64,000 nucleotides of DNA from Neobacillus mesonae (GCA_023715865.1 JAMBOW010000006.1:179614-243613), one strand, 5' to 3'; shown: positions 17,432-26,773, counted from the stretch's first letter. Translations and numbers: made by a program. Notes: generated by a model not told the origin, from the sequence alone.

Positions 17432-18262
17432 CTACCTCTTCTGCTGACTGACAAACCTTTTGAATTCCTTCGGTGCCATACGGGTAACTTGTTTGAATTT
17501 ACGGTTGAAATGCGACACATTGGCGAAGCCGACCTGCTCCGAGATATGGATGATTTTTTGATTCGACTCGCGGAGCAGCTTCTCCGCTTCCCGGATCCGC
17601 AGTGTATTAATGTACTCCTTGAAGGTGAAGCCGGTCGTTCGTTTAAACAATCGGCTGAAATAAAATGTGCTGATATGAAACTGCCCCGCCAGATCTTCAA
17701 GCCGCAGCTCCTCCCGAAAATGCGCATTGCAATAAGCTATGATGTCGGCCATCCTTGCGTTCATGGAATCCTCCGGAACTGCAGGCTGGTCTTCTTCTGT
17801 TTTTCGGGTAGAGAAGAGGAGGAGCTGAACAAGCAGGGATTCAAAATACATCTCTCGCCCGAAGGAGTTCGGCTGATTAAATTCGTGATGCATTTGAAAC
17901 ATCAGGCGTTCAATATAACTCTGGTCTCTGATGCTGAACTGGACCTTGCGGTTATCCTGGTTGAACGGAGAAAGCAGCATGTCGAGCTGTTCGTCGGTAT
18001 ATCTGCTTAAAAACCGTCTGCTGAAGTACAGGACGAGACGTTCATGATCCGGTGCTTGAGCATCGGTGTCGACGCTTTTATGAATTTCATTTTTTCCTAT
18101 AAACAGGATGGCTCCTTTATCAATCGAGTAACGTTTGTTTTCAATGTAGTAATAGCGGTGTCCTGAGAGAAGATAGTATACCTCGTAATAGTCATGATAA
18201 TGATATTTCGGCATCGTATAGCTTCCTTTTCGCTTGGCCGGATAAATGGCAAAGTCCTTCAT
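17432..18262 (-). CDS. Cytosolic AraC-family transcriptional regulator with cupin sensor
   Basis: A 276-residue regulator. The N-terminal ~140 residues form an AraC-type cupin (YHYHDYYEVYYLLSGHRYYY), and the C-terminal ~100 residues contain two helix-turn-helix units (LEDLAGQFHISTFYFSRLFK and VGFANVSHFNRKFKQVTRMA). No membrane segment is present. It is transcribed divergently from the GH95-pectate lyase-solute-binding protein operon, so it is the likely local regulator of those genes and perhaps of itself. The upstream ribosome site on the minus strand is GAGGGGGGAGC. Confidence 0.9.
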   Translation of the reverse strand: MKDFAIYPAKRKGSYTMPKYHYHDYYEVYYLLSGHRYYYIENKRYSIDKGAILFIGKNEIHKSVDTDAQAPDHERLVLYFSRRFLSRYTDEQLDMLLSPFNQDNRKVQFSIRDQSYIERLMFQMHHEFNQPNSFGREMYFESLLVQLLLFSTRKTEEDQPAVPEDSMNARMADIIAYCNAHFREELRLEDLAGQFHISTFYFSRLFKRTTGFTFKEYINTLRIREAEKLLRESNQKIIHISEQVGFANVSHFNRKFKQVTRMAPKEFKRFVSQQKR

Positions 18263-18311
18263 GAAGCTCCCCCCTCAGCTACATTTTGATGATAGTTATA
18301 GTATATCGTTC

Positions 18312-18330
18312 CCTATTCGAGATGAATAGG
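18312..18330. promoter_or_regulatory. Inverted repeat in the divergent regulator/GH95 intergenic region
   Basis: CCTATTC-gagat-GAATAGG is a perfect 7-base dyad lying 50 bases upstream of the AraC-type gene. On the minus strand it overlaps the -35 position of a candidate promoter whose -10 is TATACT. A smaller dyad, AAGTTT-agc-AAACTT, lies about 45 bases further on. They could be operators, but AraC proteins often bind direct repeats, so the link is tentative. Confidence 0.3.
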
Positions 18331-18537
18331 AAATAAAGTAATAAAATACATAAAATGAGAACAAAAAAGATCAAGTTTAGCAAACTTAAGGCAAGAAAAG
18401 GTTAGAAGCGCCCTGATGGAACATGGTAAAACTGAAGAGAGATCAAGAACTGACATCAAGAAGTAGCAAATGTTCGATCATTTAAAAATGAAAACGCATA
18501 CTTGTCACAAAGCTATCGAGGGAAGGAGACATTTTAC

Positions 18538-20955
18538 GTGATAACTGCAGCTTTCAAGAGCAGTGATGCAAGCAGCCGATACAAGCTGGTCACGAGGTAT
18601 CCTTCTTCATGGTGGAAGAGCAAATGGAGAGAGGCACTGCCTTCCGGAAATGGGACCATCGGGGCGTCTGTGTATGGAGGTGTACAGGATGAAACCATCC
18701 TCATTAATCATCTTGGTCTATGGCACGGTGGACAGACCGGAATGCTTCCTGACGTCAGCCATACGCTAAAGGATACACGGAGGCTTATGAACCAAGGAGA
18801 CTATCTGCAAGCAAGCTGGGTTCTTACCCGGGCACTGAAAGATGAGGGCTACAAAAGCACGCTGTCTGCTCCTCTGCCGCTTGCAGATTTACGAGTGTCC
18901 ATGACAGGCCAAGAAGCCTTTCATCATTATCGGCGCAGCTTGAATATGGAGACAGGGGAAGTTACCGTATCATGGCTGGATGGGGACGTATCGTATGACA
19001 GAAGTTTATTCGTGTCTCGTGCTGATCACATGATTGTTTACAGGCTGAAATCTGTCGGATGCACCATTGACGCTTCCCTGATGTTTGATATTCATCCTAG
19101 TGAAAATCCTGCAAGAGCCGAGCAGCTAAAGGCTATGAAAGAGAACGCACATTGGGCTGTTCATGGTCAATTTCTATGCTTTGCCGCTCGGCATGAGGAT
19201 GGAACGGATTACGGTGCAGTGATGCACATCCAAACAGACACGGGGCTGGTGATTCCCGAAGGTGACAGACTGAGGGTTCGAAATGCTGAAGAGGTCCTGG
19301 TTCTCGTTAAGGTATTTACAGGAGAAGCAAGGAATGCGGCATGGCCCCGTCTGAAAAAGGAACTGCAGGAAGTAGAAGCAACCTATGCTGAACTGCTTGA
19401 AGAACATGTAAAGCTTCATTCCGCTCTTTTTTTATCCGCATCGGTTGAACTGGATTACCCTGCAGAACAAAGATCTACAGAGGAATTGCTCTTGACTGCT
19501 TATGACGGGAAAGCACCGGTGTCTTTGCTTGAGAAGTTGTGGGCATATGGGCGTTATTTGTATATTTCAGCTACAGCGGAGAATGGCCTGCCAATGCCTC
19601 TCTATGGATTGTGGGGAGGAGATTACAGGCTGATGTGGTGCCATTACATGGCGAATGAAAATATTCAGATGATGAACTGGCATGCACCGGTTGGAGGACT
19701 CGCCTCACTAATGAAACCGTTGTTTCGCCATTACGCTTCACTGATTGATATTTTCAAGGAGAATGCCCGCAAGCTCTACGGCTGCAGAGGGATCTTCATT
19801 CCAGCTGGAACGACGCCGGGCATCGGTAGTCCGACTCAGATCGTTCCCGTCATCTTGAACTGGACCGGCGCAGCCGGCTGGCTCGCCAGACATTATTATG
19901 AATATTATCTCTATACAGGGGACGAACCATTTCTCATGGATGAGGCTTTGCCCTTCATGAAGGAGGCCGCATTATTCTATGAGGACTTTTTAACGGAAGG
20001 TAAGGATGGGCTGCTCCATATTTATCCTTCGGTTTCACCTGAAAATACACCAGGGAACTACATGCCTGATGAGGGAGAATCCTTGGATCATCCGATGCCG
20101 ACGGCCGTTGACGCCGCCATGGACATTGCAATCATCAAGGAGCTGTTTACTAATCTTATTGAAGGAAGCCGGCGGATTGGACACAGCGAGCAGGATATTA
20201 CTCGGTGGGAGCAGATCCTGAATCGTCTTCCTGCGTATGAGCTGAACGAGGACGGAGCCATGAAGGAGTGGATCCATTCTGATTTTCGTGACAGATATAA
20301 TCACCGCCATCTATCACATATTTACCCTGTGTTTCCTGGGCAGGAGTTCACGCGCGAGGAGAATCCCGAGCTGTTTAGGGGGATGGAACGAGCCGTTCAA
20401 ATGCGTGTTCTTGGCGCACAGACCGGATGGTCGCTCGCCCATATGGCTTCCATTTATGCAAGACTCGGCGATGGCGAGAACGCGCTTAAGTCGCTTGATA
20501 TTTTGACTCGTTCCTGTCTGCTTTCTAACCTCTTTACCGTGCATAACGACTGGAGAGATATGGGAGTCAGCATGAACAAAGCTCAGGCACCGGTTCAGCT
20601 CGACGCAAGTCTTGGAATTACAAATGCGATTCAAGAGATGCTTCTATACGTTTCGCCGCGCATTGTGAAGCTGCTGCCTGCCTTGCCTAAGACCTTGGAG
20701 AGCGGCCGTGTCCAAGGATTTCGATTTTGTACCGGAGATGTATCCTTTGAATGGAATCGGAAGACCAAGAGCTTTAAGGCAGAGCTTAAAGCAGAGCGAG
20801 CAACGGATATAACCATCGTTCTTCCGGATATTGCAGCCAAATATCGTCTAACCGGAGATGACCTGGATATCCATCCTTCCAGAGCATACCCTCGCACTTA
20901 TGATATCCAGATGGAGCCGGGGCAAGTGCTGAAAATAACGAATGAGGAGGGATAA
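18538..20955 (+). CDS. Glycoside hydrolase family 95-like protein
   Basis: An 805-residue enzyme without a signal peptide. The N-terminal beta-domain begins with the family-type pattern WREALPSGNGTIGASVYGG and INHLGLWHGG. The (alpha/alpha)6 barrel shows LYGLWGGDYRLMWCHYM, NENIQMMNWHAPVGGLASL and the C-terminal QLDASLGITNAIQEML. GH95 enzymes are alpha-L-fucosidases or alpha-L-galactosidases acting on plant or host glycans. The usual end motif has an aromatic/Gly context (DGNFG) and here it reads DASLG, so specificity may differ. GTG 18538 is chosen because AAGGAG lies 9 bases upstream; an in-frame TTG at 18502 has no such site. It is followed after 3 bases by the pectate lyase gene. Confidence 0.82.
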   Translation: MITAAFKSSDASSRYKLVTRYPSSWWKSKWREALPSGNGTIGASVYGGVQDETILINHLGLWHGGQTGMLPDVSHTLKDTRRLMNQGDYLQASWVLTRALKDEGYKSTLSAPLPLADLRVSMTGQEAFHHYRRSLNMETGEVTVSWLDGDVSYDRSLFVSRADHMIVYRLKSVGCTIDASLMFDIHPSENPARAEQLKAMKENAHWAVHGQFLCFAARHEDGTDYGAVMHIQTDTGLVIPEGDRLRVRNAEEVLVLVKVFTGEARNAAWPRLKKELQEVEATYAELLEEHVKLHSALFLSASVELDYPAEQRSTEELLLTAYDGKAPVSLLEKLWAYGRYLYISATAENGLPMPLYGLWGGDYRLMWCHYMANENIQMMNWHAPVGGLASLMKPLFRHYASLIDIFKENARKLYGCRGIFIPAGTTPGIGSPTQIVPVILNWTGAAGWLARHYYEYYLYTGDEPFLMDEALPFMKEAALFYEDFLTEGKDGLLHIYPSVSPENTPGNYMPDEGESLDHPMPTAVDAAMDIAIIKELFTNLIEGSRRIGHSEQDITRWEQILNRLPAYELNEDGAMKEWIHSDFRDRYNHRHLSHIYPVFPGQEFTREENPELFRGMERAVQMRVLGAQTGWSLAHMASIYARLGDGENALKSLDILTRSCLLSNLFTVHNDWRDMGVSMNKAQAPVQLDASLGITNAIQEMLLYVSPRIVKLLPALPKTLESGRVQGFRFCTGDVSFEWNRKTKSFKAELKAERATDITIVLPDIAAKYRLTGDDLDIHPSRAYPRTYDIQMEPGQVLKITNEEG

Positions 20956-20958
20956 TGG

Positions 20959-23193
20959 ATGGCTAACAGTTGGAAACGCAGATTGGTGTTCGCTTCCTTG
21001 ACCGCCATGCTGGCAGTTATCGCAGCACCTTTTCAAGCAACTGCTCAGAACGAGCCTATTTCGGCTGTATCGACAGATAGCGGAGCCCTTCCAGCATTTC
21101 CGGGAGCCGAGGGAGGAGGGATGTACACTACTGGCGGACGCGGCGGCGATGTTGTGTACGTAACGAATTTGAATGACAACGGTTCTGGATCCTTGCGGGA
21201 AGCTGTGAGCCAGGGAAATCGTACGGTTGTATTTAAGGTATCAGGCAACATTATGCTCGATTCCCCGCTTCGAATCCGCGGGGACAACATTACACTGGCA
21301 GGACAGACAGCGCCTGGAGACGGCATCAGTGTCAACAACCACTCGACTTATATTGAAGCGGATAACGTTATTATTCGTTATATGCGGTTCAGGATGGGAG
21401 ATCATACCGAATCGACAGGAGACGGCATGTCGGCTAGAAGGTACAGCAATATTATGATTGATCACTGCTCCATCACATGGGGCGTGGATGAGGTGCTTTC
21501 GCCTTACGAGAACCAGAACACAACCGTGCAGTGGTCCATTGTCGGAGAAGCGCTGCATATGTCTAACCATTCCAAGGGAAGACATGGCTTCGGCGGTTTA
21601 TGGGGAGCCGGTAATGCGAGCTATCACCATAACATTTTGCTGCATAACTCGAGCCGTAATCCCAGAGTAAAAGGAACGCTTGAGAGCAACAAAAATTTTG
21701 ATTTCAGCAACAATATCGTATACAACTGGAATTATCTAAGCGGTTATGGCGGAGATCAAGCGGATATTAATATGGTCAACAATTACTACAAATATGGCCC
21801 CGATACACTGCTAGACAAACGAAGCGTCATTCTCAGTCAAACTGGAGCGAACGGCAAACTGCATGTCTCAGGCAATATGGTGGACGGGGATGCGGCTGCA
21901 ACTGCAGACAACTGGCTTGCAGTGAAACCGGATACGGGCAAGGAGCTGGTATATGAACCGCTGAATGTCGCGCCTGTCACTTTGCAATCTGCTGCCGAGG
22001 CTTATGAACTGGTCTTAGACCAAGCAGGAGCCATTTTACCGAAACGCGATTCGATTGATGCCAGACTCGTAAACGACGTTCGAAACCGCACAGGAAGGCA
22101 AATCAATCATCCGGAGGAAGTAGGCGGTTGGACAGAACTGAACAGTGAGCCTGCTCCTGCAGATTCAGATCTGGACGGAATGCCGGATGCTTGGGAGCTT
22201 GAACAAGGTCTGAATCCAGATGATGCAGCTGACCGGAACGGCCATATGAATGGTGATGGATATACGAATCTGGAGAACTATTTGAACAGCATAGTTGGAA
22301 GCGGTTCCATGAATCCGGAAGTGGAAATCGTTTCTCCCGAGATGAATGACTTAAAGGGGCAACCCGGCAAGATCATGATAAACGCGGAAGCATCCGATCC
22401 GGACGGAAGTATAGCCAAAGTAGAGTTTTTCGCGAACGGCGTGAAGCTTGGAGAAGATACGGACGCCCCTTACCAATGGAAGTGGGATAACCTTCCGGAG
22501 GGAAGCTACTATCTGACGGCTAGGGCAACAGATCATAGCGGAGCAAAGACAGATTCCTCTGCCGTCGTCGTTCATATTAATGCTGACGGTGAGCTCGGGG
22601 CTTGGAGCTCCGCCGATATTGGAGAGCCTGGCATTCAGGGCCATGCTGACCTGAGAAATGACGTGTTTACAGTGAAAGGCGGAGGCAATATTGACCCGCT
22701 CTTTGCCGGCAACAGCGGAAAGACGGATGAGGATCAAGCCTTTCATTACGTATATCAACAGCTTGAGGGAGACGCGGAAATCATTGCAAGGCTGGATCGT
22801 TTATCCGAAACGGCTCCGCATAACCGCTCAGGACTGATGATACGAAGCGGGCTGAACCCAGCAGCAAAAGAGGCCATGATTGGATTCTCCGTGAGGGGAG
22901 ACCAGTATTGTTCTGTATTTTACAGCAGGATGGAAGAAGGTGGAAGGGTGGCACAGACACCGCCGATCCCTTCGCTGAGTACACCTTATTGGTTCAAGCT
23001 GGTCAAGGAAGGAAGTACGATCACTGGCTATCATTCAGCAGACGGTGCAGCATGGACTGAAGTATCGTCCGTAACGCTTGAAGGACTGGATACTTTTTAT
23101 ATTGGAATGGCTGTTGATGCGGGAGATGAGAACAATCCGGTAGAGAACTACAACACCTCTCTTTTTTCTCAGGTACAGCTGCTACAACCGTAA
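20959..23193 (+). CDS. Secreted multidomain pectate lyase (PL1-type)
   Basis: A 744-residue extracellular enzyme that should cleave polygalacturonate by beta-elimination. Residues 1-29 are a signal peptide ending near QATAQ. Residues ~40-390 are a right-handed beta-helix lyase (AFPGAEGGGMYTTGGRGGD, GDGMSARRYSNIMIDHCSIT, VDEVLSPYENQNTTVQWS, HHNILLHNSSRNPRVKG). Residues ~400-445 contain Ca-binding repeats (DSDLDGMPDAWELEQGLNPD, NGDGYTN). Residues ~455-540 are an Ig-like domain and ~545-744 a DUF1349-like beta-sandwich, probably carbohydrate-binding. The start has GAGGAGGG and lies 3 bases after the GH95 stop. This lyase gives the clearest indication that the locus targets pectin. Confidence 0.9.
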   Translation: MANSWKRRLVFASLTAMLAVIAAPFQATAQNEPISAVSTDSGALPAFPGAEGGGMYTTGGRGGDVVYVTNLNDNGSGSLREAVSQGNRTVVFKVSGNIMLDSPLRIRGDNITLAGQTAPGDGISVNNHSTYIEADNVIIRYMRFRMGDHTESTGDGMSARRYSNIMIDHCSITWGVDEVLSPYENQNTTVQWSIVGEALHMSNHSKGRHGFGGLWGAGNASYHHNILLHNSSRNPRVKGTLESNKNFDFSNNIVYNWNYLSGYGGDQADINMVNNYYKYGPDTLLDKRSVILSQTGANGKLHVSGNMVDGDAAATADNWLAVKPDTGKELVYEPLNVAPVTLQSAAEAYELVLDQAGAILPKRDSIDARLVNDVRNRTGRQINHPEEVGGWTELNSEPAPADSDLDGMPDAWELEQGLNPDDAADRNGHMNGDGYTNLENYLNSIVGSGSMNPEVEIVSPEMNDLKGQPGKIMINAEASDPDGSIAKVEFFANGVKLGEDTDAPYQWKWDNLPEGSYYLTARATDHSGAKTDSSAVVVHINADGELGAWSSADIGEPGIQGHADLRNDVFTVKGGGNIDPLFAGNSGKTDEDQAFHYVYQQLEGDAEIIARLDRLSETAPHNRSGLMIRSGLNPAAKEAMIGFSVRGDQYCSVFYSRMEEGGRVAQTPPIPSLSTPYWFKLVKEGSTITGYHSADGAAWTEVSSVTLEGLDTFYIGMAVDAGDENNPVENYNTSLFSQVQLLQP

Positions 23194-23235
23194 TGATATG
23201 CGGTCTATGATTCTATAAATCGAAGGGGGATCATT

Positions 23236-24603
23236 ATGAACAGTCGTAAATTTTTCTCCGTATTGTTAACGCTATGCTTAGTTTTGGTGTTAGGTGCTTG
23301 CAGCTCGGGCGGCACAGGCAGTGCAGGTAATACAGGCGGAGGGGGAGAAGATCCAGGCGGTTCGGCGGCGAATCCATCCGGGGACAGCAAACACACTGGC
23401 GGGGAAGGAAAAGATACGTTATATGTTTATTCGAACAGCGGAGATTCTGTAGAGAGCTGGAACGAACGTTTCGGTGATCTGCTGAAGGAGAAATTTCCGG
23501 ATTATACGATTGAATATATTCCTAAGACAAATGAGGTCGGTTTAAAGGAATTGATTACAGCTGGCCAGCGGATCGATATATACTGGGAATCCATCGGTGG
23601 ATTTTCGACGTATCTCACTGACTTTGATCTTCAGTACGATATGACAGAGCTTATTGAACAGCATGAAATCGACATGTCAAAGTTTGAACCGACAATTGTA
23701 GATGCGATCAAGCAAATTTCCGGAGATCAACTTTGGGGCGTTCCCGTATTTAATAACACGATGGTGCTGTATTACAACAAGGACTTGTTTGATAAATTCG
23801 GCGTCGATTACCCCGCTGACGGGATGACATGGGATGAAGCAGCTGAGCTGTCCAAGAAGCTGACCCGTACCGAAGGAGATAAGGCGTATGTCGGTTTGTC
23901 TTCCTCGGAGACCCATCTCCTGCTCATGAATCAGCTGTCCATTCCTTACGTTGATCCAGAAACACAAAAGTCGACTCTTGATCAGGATGAGCGCTGGAAA
24001 AAGTTCTATGAGACTGTATTTGTTAAACCTGCCGATGTATCCGGCTATCGCGAATACATGCAGGCACACGATAACAAGCTGCCTTACCGCAAGGAATTCC
24101 TTGAAGCCCAGGAGCTGGCGATGTTTGGTTGGCTGTCTTCTATCACTTCCGTATTTCCTGATGAGTTCTCCAAAATGAACTGGGATATGGTAGCTATGCC
24201 GACCTTTGCCGATGCTCCCGGTATCGGAACTCAGGCTTATCCTACTTATTTCAGCTTAACGAAGATGACAGAAAATAAAGACGCAGCAATGGAGGTTATT
24301 AAATATCTCGTATCCGAAGAAGTGCAGACGCAGCTGTCCAGAAATGGAATCATGCCTGTCCTAAATGACGAGGGCATTATTGAGCAGTATGGAGCAGACA
24401 GCGTATACCAAGGCAAGAACTACGGTGCTGCCTTCTACAATGAATTTGCCGAGATTCCGTTTAAATCCGATCATGACCGTACGATCAACACACCATACGC
24501 CAAAGCAGCGCCAAGAGTCGTGCTTGAAGGGGACTACAACACGATCTTTAGAGAGTATGCAGAGGAATCCAACCAGAAGATCACTGATTCAGGATCGGAG
24601 TAA
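23236..24603 (+). CDS. Lipoprotein sugar-binding protein of an ABC importer
   Basis: A 455-residue solute-binding protein. The signal peptide ends in a lipobox (VLGAC, Cys22) followed by a Gly/Ser-rich linker (~23-55), then a type-1 extracellular sugar-binding fold (NEVGLKELITAGQRIDIYWE, DLFDKFGVDYPADGMTWDEA, VIKYLVSEEVQTQLSRNGIM). The ATG is behind GAAGGGGG and lies 42 bases after the pectate lyase gene, with no terminator between. No permease or ATPase follows; the gene ends at a strong bidirectional terminator. It probably delivers pectin-derived oligomers to one of the two permease pairs of the upstream operon. Confidence 0.92.
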   Translation: MNSRKFFSVLLTLCLVLVLGACSSGGTGSAGNTGGGGEDPGGSAANPSGDSKHTGGEGKDTLYVYSNSGDSVESWNERFGDLLKEKFPDYTIEYIPKTNEVGLKELITAGQRIDIYWESIGGFSTYLTDFDLQYDMTELIEQHEIDMSKFEPTIVDAIKQISGDQLWGVPVFNNTMVLYYNKDLFDKFGVDYPADGMTWDEAAELSKKLTRTEGDKAYVGLSSSETHLLLMNQLSIPYVDPETQKSTLDQDERWKKFYETVFVKPADVSGYREYMQAHDNKLPYRKEFLEAQELAMFGWLSSITSVFPDEFSKMNWDMVAMPTFADAPGIGTQAYPTYFSLTKMTENKDAAMEVIKYLVSEEVQTQLSRNGIMPVLNDEGIIEQYGADSVYQGKNYGAAFYNEFAEIPFKSDHDRTINTPYAKAAPRVVLEGDYNTIFREYAEESNQKITDSGSE

Positions 24604-24645
24604 CGGTTGAAGGATACCACAAACTGAATAAAGAGAATGGAGAAT

Positions 24646-24680
24646 ATAAAAAGGGGAGCGAATTTCGCTCCCCTAATTTA
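24646..24680. terminator. Bidirectional intrinsic terminator between convergent genes
   Basis: AGGGGAGCGAA and TTCGCTCCCCT form a perfect hairpin flanked by A-rich sequence on the left (T-tract on the minus strand) and AATTTA on the right. It separates the solute-binding lipoprotein gene from the MetE-like gene on the other strand. Confidence 0.85.
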
Positions 24681-24688
24681 GCGCATCA

Positions 24689-25774
24689 TTAATTCCAAAT
24701 TTCATCTGCAATCTCTTTAACAAACCGAAGTTTGCGCCATTGCTGTTCCTCGGTTAAAATATTTCCTTCCTCTGTAGAAGAAAAGCCGCATTGAGGGCTT
24801 AAACAAAGCTGTTCAAGCGGTACATACGCTGCTGCTTCTGCTATGCGAGCTTTAATCTTATCCTTATCCTCTAATTCACCAGATTTAGATGTAATCAAGC
24901 CTAATACAATTTTCAAATCTTTGCGGTTCACATACTTTAAAGGTTCAAATCCTCCTGAACGCTCGTCATCGAATTCCAGGAATAAACCATCTACATTTAA
25001 ACCACCAAAAATGGTTTCAGAAGCATATTCGTATCCACCGCTTGCGAAAAAGTTAGATTTATAGTTACCACGGCAAATATGCATAGTTATAACTAAATCT
25101 TTTGGTTTATGGGCAATGGATTCATTAACCATTCGCTGCATTACTTTCATTTCTTCGGCAGGCTCCAAGCCTTTAGTGCGCAGTTTGTTATGTCCTTCTT
25201 CTGAGAATAAATCTGCCCAAGCTGTATCATCTAATTGTAGGTATCGGCACCCGGCATCATAAAATGCTTGAATTGCTTTCTGGTAAGCTGCAATTGTATC
25301 TTGAAGGAAAGTTTCACGATCCTGATAGACCTCTTCATTTTGATCTACGCGATAGACAAGCATATTCGGACTAGGAATGGTTTGTTTTGCTACGGCATCA
25401 CCTGCATGCTGTTTTACAAACTGAAAATGCTGCAGAAATGGATGTGTTGAGAAATCAATTTTTCCGGTAACACGAATTCCTTCTTTACGTGTCTCCATTT
25501 TATGGAAATTCAGACCTGCCTCTTTTTCATAATATTCTACGCCGTCCAGCCCGCCTAAAAAATCAAAATGCCACCAGCTTCTGCGGAATTCACCGTCTGT
25601 AACGCCAAGTACACCATTTTGCTTTTGCTTTTCTATAACGCGGATAATCTCCTCATTTTCCACGGCCGTTAGCTGTTCATATGTGATTGAGCCTGATTTA
25701 TATTGCTCACGTGCTTGTATTAAATTTGCAGGACGCAGCAAGCTGCCTACTTGATCATGATGAAAAGGTATCAT
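24689..25774 (-). CDS. MetE-like cobalamin-independent methionine synthase family protein (YxjG/YxjH type)
   Basis: A 361-residue protein matching the C-terminal catalytic half of MetE, as in B. subtilis YxjG/YxjH. It opens with FHHDQVGSLLRP and carries the probable zinc ligands in MHICRGNYKS (His and Cys) and LSPQCGFSS (Cys). The start ATG 25774 is chosen because AAGGAGAG lies a few bases upstream; the longer frame from 25819 lacks a site. It probably transfers a methyl group to homocysteine or a related thiol. No S-box riboswitch is visible in the ~100 bases upstream, unlike the B. subtilis homologues. It is monocistronic, and its sequence looks more AT-rich than the preceding polysaccharide genes. 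Confidence 0.88.
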   Translation of the reverse strand: MIPFHHDQVGSLLRPANLIQAREQYKSGSITYEQLTAVENEEIIRVIEKQKQNGVLGVTDGEFRRSWWHFDFLGGLDGVEYYEKEAGLNFHKMETRKEGIRVTGKIDFSTHPFLQHFQFVKQHAGDAVAKQTIPSPNMLVYRVDQNEEVYQDRETFLQDTIAAYQKAIQAFYDAGCRYLQLDDTAWADLFSEEGHNKLRTKGLEPAEEMKVMQRMVNESIAHKPKDLVITMHICRGNYKSNFFASGGYEYASETIFGGLNVDGLFLEFDDERSGGFEPLKYVNRKDLKIVLGLITSKSGELEDKDKIKARIAEAAAYVPLEQLCLSPQCGFSSTEEGNILTEEQQWRKLRFVKEIADEIWN

Positions 25775-25947
25775 AGATGTCTCTCCTTGAATGTTTTGAT
25801 GTATAGAAGAGTATAGCACAATAAAAAAGGAAGCCTATAATACATAAAATGCATCGCTTGCTATAGCTTTTAGCTATAACGACAGAGTTTCTCGCGCAAA
25901 AGAACTTTAGCCAATTATTAGCTTTATTAGCTCTACCAAATGGACCA

Positions 25948-25984
25948 AGCAAAATAGACTGCTCCATAAGAGCAGTCTATTCCG
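25948..25984 (-). terminator. Intrinsic terminator of sigK
   Basis: AATAGACTGCTC pairs perfectly with GAGCAGTCTATT around a CATAA loop. On the minus strand the stem is followed by TTTTGCTT, as expected just downstream of the sigK stop codon. Confidence 0.85.
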
Positions 25985-25994
25985 CATTACTCTA

Positions 25995-26696
25995 TTACCC
26001 CTTCTGCTTGTAAAACTCATGATACAGCTTCATTAGCGCACGCTTTTCGATCCGCGATACATAGCTGCGGCTGATCCCAAGTTCCTTTGCAATTTCACGC
26101 TGTGTGCGTTCTTCTCCGCCGGCTTCAAGTCCGAAGCGTCCGACCACAACTTCTTTCTCACGGTCATCGAGGATGTCGAGATTCTGATAAATTTTACTCT
26201 TCTCAATTTTGAGCTGGACCTTATCCATGACCTCATCGGCTTCCGTACCAAGGATATCGATAAGAGTGATTTCGTTCCCTTCCTTGTCAGTTCCGATAGG
26301 ATCGTGCAAGGATACGTCTTTACGTGTCTTTTTTAACGACCTTAAATGCATCAGTATCTCATTCTCTATACAGCGGGCCGCAAAAGTGGCCAGTTTAGTA
26401 CCTTTACCCTGCTGAAAGCTTTCGATCGCTTTAATAAGCCCAATGGTTCCGATGGAGATCAGATCTTCCAAATCCTCACCGGTGTTATCAAATTTCTTCA
26501 CAATATGGGCAACCAGCCGCAGGTTATGTTCGATCAGAAGATTGCGCGATCTTGCATCGCCTTCTGCCATCAATTTCAAATGTTTCGCTTCGTCTGCCTC
26601 CGATAACGGCTGAGGAAAAGCATTATTCTTCACATAAGAGACAAGCAGTGTCAATTCTTTAATGAATAGGGCAATGGCCGTAAAAATACCAGGCAC
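25995..26696 (-). CDS. sigK: RNA polymerase sporulation sigma factor SigK, intact
   Basis: Late mother-cell sigma factor, 233 residues. The sequence follows B. subtilis pro-sigma-K: a hydrophobic 20-residue pro-sequence (MPGIFTAIALFIKELTLLVS) precedes YVKNNAFPQPL, where SpoIVFB-type processing is expected. Region 2 (LLIEHNLRLVAHIVKKFDNT, DLISIGTIGLIKAIESF) and region 4 (REKEVVVGRFGLEAGG, QREIAKELGISRSYVSRIEK) are complete. The GTG at 26696 is chosen: AGGAGG is 8 bases upstream and it restores exactly the 20-residue pro-sequence; the GTG at 26705 overlaps the ribosome site. The gene is continuous, with no skin-type element inside it. Confidence 0.96.
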   Translation of the reverse strand: MPGIFTAIALFIKELTLLVSYVKNNAFPQPLSEADEAKHLKLMAEGDARSRNLLIEHNLRLVAHIVKKFDNTGEDLEDLISIGTIGLIKAIESFQQGKGTKLATFAARCIENEILMHLRSLKKTRKDVSLHDPIGTDKEGNEITLIDILGTEADEVMDKVQLKIEKSKIYQNLDILDDREKEVVVGRFGLEAGGEERTQREIAKELGISRSYVSRIEKRALMKLYHEFYKQKG

Positions 26697-26745
26697 GGGT
26701 GACACCTCCTACATTCTTCAGAGTCAACATTCTTCGTCGTCTAAT

Positions 26746-26773
26746 TAATGTATGTAGGCATGCACCCAATCGT
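26746..26773 (-). promoter_or_regulatory. Candidate sigma-K (and sigma-E) promoter of sigK
   Basis: On the minus strand AC (26773-26772) is followed after 17 bases by CATACATTA (26754-26746). This fits the sigma-K consensus AC-N16-17-CATANNNTA exactly, and CATACATT also fits the sigma-E -10 (CATACAHT). The expected transcript starts about 40 bases upstream of the sigK GTG. In B. subtilis sigK is transcribed by both sigma-E and sigma-K, which supports the reading. Confidence 0.6.

Noticed and set aside
25775..25860. Possible S-box (SAM) riboswitch upstream of the MetE-like gene
   Set aside because: None of the conserved S-box segments is visible and no terminator hairpin precedes the start codon.
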